DNA from: Achromobacter pulmonis
GTDB lineage: Bacteria; Pseudomonadota; Gammaproteobacteria; Burkholderiales; Burkholderiaceae_B
DNA: 33,302 bases
Reading direction: 5' to 3'
Assembly (NCBI RefSeq): GCF_002885955.2
Contig: NZ_POQS01000005.1
Location: 475,161-508,462, forward strand
The notes under the pieces were generated by a model. The model ran no database searches and had not been told where the DNA came from. It saw only the letters and a list, made by a program, of their open reading frames with translations. A program made the translations under genes and the position numbers. Positions 19,358 to 25,024 of this stretch are shown here, one piece after another; positions within the stretch are counted from its first letter, which is position 1; each line of letters starts with the position of its first letter.

Positions 19358-19711
19358 GTGAAACGCCTGCTCCGCGTCGCCGCCGCATTGCTGATCGGCC
19401 TGGCCGGCCTGGCCGGCACGGCGCCCGCGCGGGCGGCCGACCTGCCCACCTTCACCCTGAAGTTCAAGCCCGACGGCACGTTCGAGCCCGCCACGCTGGA
19501 AGTGCCGGCGGGCCGTTTCAAGATCGAACTCATCAACGAAAGCAACGAGCCGGTGGAATTCGAAAGCATTCCGCTGCGCAAGGAAAAAGTCCTGGGCCCG
19601 GGGGTGAAATCCTTCGTGGTGATCACCATTTCGCGCCCGGGCGAATATCCGTTCTTTGACGACTTTCACCAGAGCGTGAAAGGCACCCTGGTCGTCAAAC
19701 CCAAGGAATAA
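19358..19711 (+). CDS. ftrB: Periplasmic cupredoxin-like FtrB
   Basis: Second component of the Ftr system, thought to work with FtrA, probably by oxidising or handling Fe(II) before the permease. The 117-residue precursor starts with GTG at 19358, has a signal peptide (KRLLRVAAALLIGLAGLAG to APARA) cleaved before ADLPTF, and a single cupredoxin-1-type beta domain (FTLKFKPDGTFEPATLEVPA). It is translationally close-coupled to ftrA and 14 bases before ftrC. Confidence 0.9.
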   Translation: MKRLLRVAAALLIGLAGLAGTAPARAADLPTFTLKFKPDGTFEPATLEVPAGRFKIELINESNEPVEFESIPLRKEKVLGPGVKSFVVITISRPGEYPFFDDFHQSVKGTLVVKPKE

Positions 19712-19725
19712 CGCGGTACCTATAC

Positions 19726-20577
19726 ATGGAACAGGTTCTATTCATCGTCTGGCGTGAAAGCGTCGAAGCCATGCTGGTGGTGGGCATTCTGTACACCTGG
19801 CTGCGCTCCACGCCGGAAGGCAAGCGCGGGCTGAACTACCTGTGGGGCGGCGTGGCCGGCGGCCTGGCCCTGGCCGTGGCGCTGGCGCTGGTGCTGCTGG
19901 GCGTGTCGTCCTGGCTCAGCGACGAAGGCCAGGAATGGTTCCAGGCCATCATGTCGCTGGCCGCCTGCGCGCTGGTGGTGCAGATGGTGGTGTGGATGAA
20001 GAAGCACGGCCGCACGCTCAAGGGCGAACTCGAAGGCGGCGCGCGGGCGTCCATCGCCAACGACAACTGGTGGGGCCTGTTCGTGCTGGTGGCCATCGCC
20101 GTGGCCCGCGAAGGCAGCGAAACCGTGGTGTTCCTGTACGGCACCGTGTCGGCCGGCAGCGACGGCAGCAGCATGCTGATGCTGGCGCTGGCCGGCGTCG
20201 CCGGCTTCGCGATGGCGTTGCTGACCTTCTGGCTGCTGCAGCTGGGCGGCAAGCTCATCACCTGGCGCCGCTTTTTCCGCGTGACCGAAATCCTGCTGCT
20301 GCTGCTGGCCGGCTCGCTGCTGGTCGGCGGCCTGGACCACCTGATTTCCCTGGACGTGCTGCCCACGCTGGTCGATCCGGTCTGGGACAGCTCCTGGCTG
20401 CTGGACGACAGCACCGGCCTGGGCAAGGTGCTGGCCGACTTCGCCGGCTACCGCGCCTATCCCGCCCTGATCTCGGTGCTGTTGTGGGCGGCGTACTGGC
20501 TCGCCGTCTGGGCGCTGCTGCGCTGGGCCGATGCAAAGCCCGGCCGGGCGGCGTCGGCGGCCCGCAGCGCGTCCTGA
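19726..20577 (+). CDS. ftrC: Ferrous-iron permease FtrC (FTR1 family)
   Basis: Inner-membrane permease of the FTR1/EfeU (OFeT) family. The 283 residues hold about seven helices and the two iron-handling R-E-x-x-E motifs: RESVE at 10-14 in helix 1 and REGSE at 128-132 in helix 4. These acidic motifs are needed for iron passage in the family. The start MEQVLFIVWRESVEAM puts the first motif at its usual place. Confidence 0.95.
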   Translation: MEQVLFIVWRESVEAMLVVGILYTWLRSTPEGKRGLNYLWGGVAGGLALAVALALVLLGVSSWLSDEGQEWFQAIMSLAACALVVQMVVWMKKHGRTLKGELEGGARASIANDNWWGLFVLVAIAVAREGSETVVFLYGTVSAGSDGSSMLMLALAGVAGFAMALLTFWLLQLGGKLITWRRFFRVTEILLLLLAGSLLVGGLDHLISLDVLPTLVDPVWDSSWLLDDSTGLGKVLADFAGYRAYPALISVLLWAAYWLAVWALLRWADAKPGRAASAARSAS

Positions 20578-20616
20578 CCCGGAGCCGCACCGGACCGAAC
20601 ACTCGAAGGCTAGACC

Positions 20617-22014
20617 ATGGCTGCTGCACTCGGGAGGGCGACCTCCCGTATCGCCGATTTCCTCCGCGACCATGCCCCGCTGCTGCGCAAGCTGCAGTGG
20701 GGCATCGTCGCGATATACGCATTCCTGCTGATCGTGCCCGTGCTGCTGCCGCTGCCGGACAACGCGTCATCGGTGTTCAACAACCTGACCATCGTCGCGC
20801 AGTTCGCGTTCTGGGGCGTGTGGTGGCCGTTCGTGCTCATCTCCATGCCGATCCTCGGCCGCGCCTGGTGCGGCTGGCTGTGCCCCGAGGGCATGCTGAC
20901 CGAATGGGCCAGCGAACGCGGCAAGGGGCTGGCGATTCCCAAATGGATACGCTGGGGCGGCTGGCCGTTCGTGGCGTTCGCGCTGACCACCATCTACGGC
21001 CAGCTCGTCAGCGTGTACCAGTATCCGCTGGCGGTGCTGGCGGTGCTGGGCGGTTCCACGGCGGCCGCCATGGTGGTCGGCTGGCGCTATGGCCGCAGCA
21101 AGCGGGTCTGGTGCAAATACCTGTGCCCGGTCAACGGCGTGTTCAACCTGCTGGCCAAGCTGGCGCCGTGGCACTTCAAGGTCGATGAAGAAAAATGGCG
21201 CCATCCCGTCATCCGCATCGAACCCATCAACTGCGCGCCGCTGGTGCCGCTGCGCCACATGAAGGGCGCGGGCGATTGCCACGTCTGTGGACGCTGCAGC
21301 GGCTACCGCGGCGCGATCCAGCTGACCCCGCGTTCGCCCGAAGAGGAAATCGTCCGCGTCGCCTCGGGCGATCCCTGGCAGACGGCGCTGCTGTGCTTCG
21401 GCATGATGGGCATCGCCATGGGCGCCTTCCTCTGGACCGCCAGCCCCTGGTACGTGACCGCCAAGCAATGGGCGGCCACGTGGCTGGTCGAGCACGACAT
21501 CATGTGGCCGCTGCTGGACAACGCGCCCTGGTTCATCCTGACCCATTACCCCGAAGTCAACGACAGCTTTTCGTGGCTGGACGGCGCGGGCATCTTGCTG
21601 TTCGTCTTCGGCGCCGCGATCAGCGTCGGCGGCGCGGCCTTCCTGTCGCTGTGGATCGCCGACCGCCTGGCCCCGGCCGCGCCCGAGCCGGGCGAAACCG
21701 CGGGGCGCTGGGGCCGTCCGGGCCTGCACAAGCTGGCCCAGGCCCTGATCCCGTCGGCCGGCATCGGCGTGTTCCTGGGCCTGTCGGCCACCACCATCAA
21801 CCTGCTCAAGCACGAGGGCGTGGAGGCTGCGTGGGCCGCGCCGGTGCGCTTCACGCTGTTGAGCCTGGCGGTGCTGTGGACGCTGCGCCTGTATGCGCGC
21901 CTGCTCAAGCCGCGCGCGGCCAGCGCCTGGCGCAAGGGCCTGGCCTGGCTGACGCTGGCGGCCGGGCTGGCGCCGTTCTGCATCGCCTGGGTGCTGTTCT
22001 TCGCGATCTGGTAG
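20617..22014 (+). CDS. ftrD: Polyferredoxin-like membrane protein FtrD
   Basis: NapH/RdxA-like inner-membrane protein, proposed to pass electrons away from iron oxidation in the Ftr system. The 465 residues contain about seven helices and the two C-x3-CP motifs WCGWLCPEG and WCKYLCPVNG typical of the family, plus a ferredoxin-type cluster around CHVCGRC. The last motif has C-x2-C-x2-C but no cysteine three residues later; a further Cys lies upstream in INCAPL. GAAGG precedes the ATG by nine bases. It ends the ftr operon. Confidence 0.92.
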   Translation: MAAALGRATSRIADFLRDHAPLLRKLQWGIVAIYAFLLIVPVLLPLPDNASSVFNNLTIVAQFAFWGVWWPFVLISMPILGRAWCGWLCPEGMLTEWASERGKGLAIPKWIRWGGWPFVAFALTTIYGQLVSVYQYPLAVLAVLGGSTAAAMVVGWRYGRSKRVWCKYLCPVNGVFNLLAKLAPWHFKVDEEKWRHPVIRIEPINCAPLVPLRHMKGAGDCHVCGRCSGYRGAIQLTPRSPEEEIVRVASGDPWQTALLCFGMMGIAMGAFLWTASPWYVTAKQWAATWLVEHDIMWPLLDNAPWFILTHYPEVNDSFSWLDGAGILLFVFGAAISVGGAAFLSLWIADRLAPAAPEPGETAGRWGRPGLHKLAQALIPSAGIGVFLGLSATTINLLKHEGVEAAWAAPVRFTLLSLAVLWTLRLYARLLKPRAASAWRKGLAWLTLAAGLAPFCIAWVLFFAIW

Positions 22015-22072
22015 CCGGCCCCGGGGGGCTGCGATAAAGTGGAGGGCCGCTTCCACGACATCGCCTGCTCCC

Positions 22073-22945
22073 ATGGCTTCATACGCTTTCCGCCTGCTCA
22101 ATGTTTTTGCCGCCACCACGTTCGGCGGCAACCAGTTGTGCGTCTTCGAAGACGCGCGCGGCATGGACGACGCCACCATGCTCAATCTGGCGGCGCAATT
22201 CAACCTGTCCGAAACCACGTTCATCCTGCCGTCGCAGCGCGCCGACGCGCGCGTGCGCATCTTCACGCCGGGCTACGAAATGAAATTCGCCGGCCATCCC
22301 ACCATCGGCACTTCGCAAGTGGTGCGCGACCTGTTCAAGACCGGCGATGCGCTGACACTGGAATTCACGGCCGGCGTCGTGCCGGTGACCGCGCAAGGCG
22401 ACGCCTGGACCTTCACCGCGCCCTGTCCCGACGGCGTGCGCACCGCGCCGCCGACGCTGGGCCGGGCAGAGATCGCCGGCCTGGCCGGGCTGGACGAGTC
22501 GGACCTGCTGGACGACCCGATCTGGGTGGACACCGGCGCGGACCAGCTGCTGGCGCCGCTGGCCAGCGTGGACGCGGTGCGCCGCGCCGCGCCCGACGTT
22601 TCGCGGCTCGAGCGCTGGCAGGCCAACAGCCTGGATCGCAAGATCCTGTACGTGTTCGCCTTCGACGGAGACCGCAGGCAGGACGGCCGGCAGGTCGTGG
22701 TGGCCCGCTACTTCTACGCCAAGCCCGGCGGCGGCGTGAACGAGGACGCCGGCACCGGCTCGGCCTGCGCCAACCTGGGCGGCTGGCTGCGCCATCGCGG
22801 CCATGCCTTGCCCGCCAGCATCCTGGTGGAGCAGGGCGACCAGATGGGCCGCCCATGCCGGCTGCTGCTGGACGTCCAGGCCGACGGCCGCATCCAGGTG
22901 GGCGGGCGCGCGCTGGAGATCGGGCGGGGTGTCGTGGATATCTGA
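22073..22945 (+). CDS. PhzF family phenazine biosynthesis-like isomerase
   Basis: PhzF/YddE fold (two diaminopimelate-epimerase-like halves). The 290 residues show the family marks FGGNQLCVF, E47 in NLSETTF (the position of the catalytic Glu in PhzF), GHPTIGTS near 85 and the second-half glycine-rich motif DAGTGSACANLGGWL. The general protein family includes isomerases of several small substrates, so true phenazine synthesis is unlikely with no other phz gene nearby. The substrate is unknown. There is no SD before ATG 22073; a GATAAA at 22032 could be part of its promoter. Confidence 0.88.
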   Translation: MASYAFRLLNVFAATTFGGNQLCVFEDARGMDDATMLNLAAQFNLSETTFILPSQRADARVRIFTPGYEMKFAGHPTIGTSQVVRDLFKTGDALTLEFTAGVVPVTAQGDAWTFTAPCPDGVRTAPPTLGRAEIAGLAGLDESDLLDDPIWVDTGADQLLAPLASVDAVRRAAPDVSRLERWQANSLDRKILYVFAFDGDRRQDGRQVVVARYFYAKPGGGVNEDAGTGSACANLGGWLRHRGHALPASILVEQGDQMGRPCRLLLDVQADGRIQVGGRALEIGRGVVDI

Positions 22946-23011
22946 TCGCGCGGTTGTCTTCCAGCGCCGGTTGCACTACCGTGGAACCAGACCATGTAGG
23001 GAGACCGCCCG

Positions 23012-23302
23012 ATGAAACCGTCTGAAGCCCTGGACTCGAACCGCATCGTGATCCGGCGTGTGGTCGAATCCCATCGAGCCCGCAATGCCAGGGTTTTCGG
23101 TTCCGTGCTGTACGGCCTGGATACCGAAGGCAGTGATTTGGACATACTCGTCGACCCGACAGCGGAAACGACGCTGATGGACGTGGCCGCCATTCAAGTG
23201 GAATTGCAACGTCTGCTCGGCGTGTCGGTCGACGTGCTGACTCCCAAGGCTTTGCCCGATGCGTTTCGCAACCGGATTCTCTCCGAAGCCGTGCCGGTAT
23301 GA
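23012..23302 (+). CDS. mntA: MntA-type nucleotidyltransferase antitoxin
   Basis: A 96-residue minimal nucleotidyltransferase of the DNA polymerase beta superfamily. It has GS at 30-31 and the metal-binding D42-x-D44 (GSDLDILVD), with a third Asp in LLGVSVDVLTP near 74, so the active site looks complete. MntA antitoxins silence the HepT RNase toxin by adding AMP to it (type VII toxin-antitoxin). AGGGAG precedes the ATG by eight bases. The stop overlaps the next start (ATGA), the usual coupling. The partner gene is broken. Base use is less GC-biased than in the neighbouring genes, hinting at acquisition. Confidence 0.88.
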   Translation: MKPSEALDSNRIVIRRVVESHRARNARVFGSVLYGLDTEGSDLDILVDPTAETTLMDVAAIQVELQRLLGVSVDVLTPKALPDAFRNRILSEAVPV

Positions 23303-23528
23303 CGCAAGCGCAGCGCATCCCCGACTACCTCGCGCATATTCTGGAGGCGATCGATCGCATCCATCGTTATACGTCCGACATGGATGAAGCCTCGTTCCTG
23401 GCCAATGAGCTGGTGCAGGACGCTGTCATTCGCAATATTGAGAGATTCAGAGCGACTTACCCGCCTTGCGCAAGCAGATCCATGGCGTGCAGGCCGATAT
23501 CGCTCCCAACCCAGGCATGAAGTCCTGA
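23299..23528 (+). pseudogene. hepT: HepT-like toxin (DUF86), internal deletion and frameshift
   Basis: The first 48 codons read as a normal HepT N-terminus (DYLAHILEAIDRIHRYTSDM to VQDAVIRNIE). The frame then gives unrelated residues until TGA at 23518. In the +2 frame, from about 23445, the typical HepT C-terminus appears (IQSDLPALRKQIHGV) and runs to TGA at 23526-23528. Intact members are about 110-120 residues, so some 40-46 codons between these parts are missing. The lost part is where the family carries its R-x4-6-H RNase motif and the tyrosine modified by MntA. The junction lies near 23441-23446. An RNase toxin from this gene would be inactive. Confidence 0.8.
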
Positions 23529-23550
23529 CGAAGCATTCACTGATCCGGGG

Positions 23551-23565
23551 CCCAAAGGCTTTGGG
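23551..23565. other. 15-bp palindrome downstream of hepT remnant
   Basis: CCCAAAG-G-CTTTGGG is a perfect palindrome about a central G. As RNA it would fold into a 5-bp hairpin. There is no T-run. It may be the terminator remnant of the toxin-antitoxin operon or an unrelated site. Confidence 0.35.
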
Positions 23566-23587
23566 TCCGCGCATGGAACCGCAAAGA

Positions 23588-23621
23588 AAACGGCGCCCGC
23601 ATATCGATGCAGGCGCCGTTT
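23588..23621 (-). terminator. Terminator of the csbD-DUF1328-BON operon
   Basis: AAACGGCGCC (23588-23597) pairs perfectly with GGCGCCGTTT (23612-23621); a 4-bp inner pairing (GCAT/ATGC) fills the loop. On the minus strand the stem is followed by TTTTCTTT, so it terminates the BON-gene transcript. On the plus strand only TTT follows. Confidence 0.75.
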
Positions 23622-23624
23622 GCC

Positions 23625-23645
23625 GCTTCGGGCGCAGCCCGAAGC
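23625..23645 (-). other. Second hairpin 3' of the BON gene
   Basis: GCTTCGGGC (23625-23633) pairs with GCCCGAAGC (23637-23645) around a three-base loop, 9 perfect bp, between the BON stop codon and the terminator. It probably stabilises the 3' end of the message. Confidence 0.5.
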
Positions 23646-23654
23646 CATCTTGCC

Positions 23655-23993
23655 TTAACGCTTGTTCTTGGCAGGGTCGACCTTGACGTTGTTCATCACC
23701 TGCTTGACGCCTTCGACTCCGCGCGTGACGGTGGCGGCGTGATCGGCTTCGGCGGCGGTGCCGACGGTGCCGGTCAGGGTGACGACGCCGTTATTCGTTT
23801 CCACGGCGATGTCGAGCGCGCTCAGCTGCTTGTCGGCCACGAAGGCTGCCTTGACCTTGGTGGTCACGGTGGCGTCGGACGCATATTCACCCACGGACTG
23901 TTTCGGCTTGCCGTCGTCGGCGGCAAAGGCGATGGAAGTGAAGGCGGCGCCCGTGCCCAGTGCGGCGGCGGCGATCAGCTTGCGTAGTTCCAT
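23655..23993 (-). CDS. BON domain periplasmic protein, OsmY-like
   Basis: A 112-residue precursor with signal peptide MELRKLIAAAALGTGAAFTS through AFA and cleavage expected before ADDGKP. Residues about 42-108 form one BON domain (TTKVKAAFVADKQLSALDI, then GVVTLTGTVGTAAEADHAA). BON proteins bind phospholipid or envelope components and often rise in osmotic or stationary-phase stress. It is the last gene of a minus-strand group with csbD and DUF1328, both also stress-linked, which supports an envelope-stress role. Confidence 0.88.
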   Translation of the reverse strand: MELRKLIAAAALGTGAAFTSIAFAADDGKPKQSVGEYASDATVTTKVKAAFVADKQLSALDIAVETNNGVVTLTGTVGTAAEADHAATVTRGVEGVKQVMNNVKVDPAKNKR

Positions 23994-24066
23994 AGTCGTG
24001 CTCCTTGTTGATATGGTTGGGCGCGTTCGAGGCGCAACAGTGGTCGGAATGCCTTGGGTACGGGTT

Positions 24067-24231
24067 CTATTTCTTGCGGAATGCGCCGCCCAGGATGGAC
24101 AGCAGCGCCAGTACCAGGAAGACGAAGAACAGGATCTTGGCGATGCCCGCGGCGCCGGCGGCGATGCCGCCGAAACCCAGGACAGCCGCGATGATGGCGA
24201 TGACGAAGAAAACGACGGCGTAGTGCAACAT
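24067..24231 (-). CDS. DUF1328 family small membrane protein
   Basis: A 54-residue protein beginning [20 protein letters not shown], with two membrane helices (about 3-26 and 33-48), a Gly/Ala turn ([13 protein letters not shown]) and a basic tail RKK. This is the DUF1328/YtjA pattern, whose function is unknown. AGGAG stands eight bases before the ATG on the minus strand. It lies 27 bases after csbD and 73 bases before the BON gene, in one direction. Confidence 0.9.
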   Translation of the reverse strand: MLHYAVVFFVIAIIAAVLGFGGIAAGAAGIAKILFFVFLVLALLSILGGAFRKK

Positions 24232-24258
24232 GTCAGCTTCTCCTGGTGGGGTGAGGGA

Positions 24259-24459
24259 TCAGGGATTGCGGTCGAAGAAGTCGCGGACTTCCTTCTCGGC
24301 TTCTTCCCGGGTCTTGCCGTAGCGTTCCTGGATCAGGCCCGCCAGGCGTTCGGCGTTGCCTTCGGTGCGGGTCAGCTCGTCATCGGTGAGTTCGCCCCAG
24401 GCCGCTTTCGCCTTGCCCGTCAGTTGTTTCCATTTGCCCGCGATGATGTCGTTATTCAT
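24259..24459 (-). CDS. CsbD family stress protein
   Basis: A 66-residue, charged, soluble protein with the family pattern MNNDIIAGKWKQLTGKAKAA, then WGELTDDEL and the coiled-coil-like tail RYGKTREEAEKEVRDFF. CsbD proteins are induced by general stress; the mechanism is unknown. The ATG at 24459 is chosen over longer in-frame starts because GGAGAGG lies five bases upstream and the family begins exactly here. It is the first gene of the minus-strand trio. Confidence 0.92.
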   Translation of the reverse strand: MNNDIIAGKWKQLTGKAKAAWGELTDDELTRTEGNAERLAGLIQERYGKTREEAEKEVRDFFDRNP

Positions 24460-24830
24460 GGTGACCTCTCCGTTTGCATGCGGCGGCGGGGTTTGCGGCC
24501 TACAAACCTTGCCCCCGCGGTTGAGTGGGACACTGATCAGTCGGCCTGTCTGGCGGATGCCGCCGGCGCAGGCCATGTATTCAACGTACGGGGCGCCGGC
24601 AAGCGCTGTCAAACGCGGCTGTGGGCAAATGTAACGGCGCCGCGAGGGCGGCTTCGCGGAATTTCCGGCGGCAGGGGTTGCAGGCGCACTAGGGGCGTAC
24701 GTTACATTCTGGCAACGTCTTGTCCGCTTTTGTGGGGAGGCTGGTAACGGGATCTACGGGCGGAGCCGGGCGCCGCGGCAGGGTATAGTCGTGGCGGAAT
24801 CCGCGCGGGCGGAATGAAAGAGGAGCAGGG
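24460..24830. promoter_or_regulatory. 371-base intergenic region between csbD (-) and the small lipoprotein (+)
   Basis: I see no coding sequence here. Near csbD there is an inverted repeat GGTTTG/CAAACC with a 7-nt spacer (24490-24508) and a perfect 10-bp palindrome ACTGATCAGT (24532-24541). Further on, AATGTAAC (24628-24635) and GTTACATT (24701-24708) are inverted copies 65 bases apart. A TATAGT (24784-24789) is a possible -10 for the lipoprotein gene, without a clear -35. Both divergent promoters must lie here but cannot be placed firmly. Confidence 0.4.
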
Positions 24831-24950
24831 ATGACGCAACGACTTTGCAGTGCGATCTTGTTGGCGCTGGCCGCGATGGCGGCGACGGGATGCGCGCAGG
24901 TGACGGACCGCTACCAGGCCAATGCGCCAGCGGCGGCCGCCGCCGGCTGA
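24831..24950 (+). CDS. Small lipoprotein, 39 residues
   Basis: The frame starts at ATG 24831 with a strong SD (AGGAG, 6-10 bases upstream). It encodes a short signal peptide with a lipobox ATGC and C21 as the lipidated residue, then a mature peptide of 19 residues beginning CAQVTDRYQ and ending in an Ala-rich tail. Signal sequence, lipobox and SD together argue that it is real in spite of its size; it resembles entericidin-like lipoproteins in layout only. Function unknown. Confidence 0.7.
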   Translation: MTQRLCSAILLALAAMAATGCAQVTDRYQANAPAAAAAG

Positions 24951-24975
24951 GCCGGGCCGCAAGCGGCCATGCATG

Positions 24976-25000
24976 AAAAAGGGGCGCCCGCGGGCGCCCC
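24976..25000 (-). terminator. Terminator of the cyanophycin synthetase operon
   Basis: GGGGCGCC (24981-24988) pairs perfectly with GGCGCCCC (24993-25000) around CGCG. On the minus strand the stem is followed by TTTTT (24980-24976). It lies 25 bases after the stop of the second cyanophycin synthetase. Confidence 0.85.
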
Positions 25001-25024
25001 GTTGCATTGCGCCGACGCGCCGCT

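Noticed and set aside
22073..22945. Phenazine biosynthesis locus
   Set aside because: Only the PhzF-like fold is present; no other phz genes are nearby, and the family has many non-phenazine members.
22946..23650. Mobile element carrying the mntA-hepT pair
   Set aside because: Base use differs somewhat from the neighbours, but I found no integrase, transposase, direct repeat or terminal inverted repeat at the edges.
24628..24708. Inverted copies AATGTAAC/GTTACATT 65 bases apart
   Set aside because: Only 8 bp long and far apart; no gene or known binding pattern explains them, so chance is likely.
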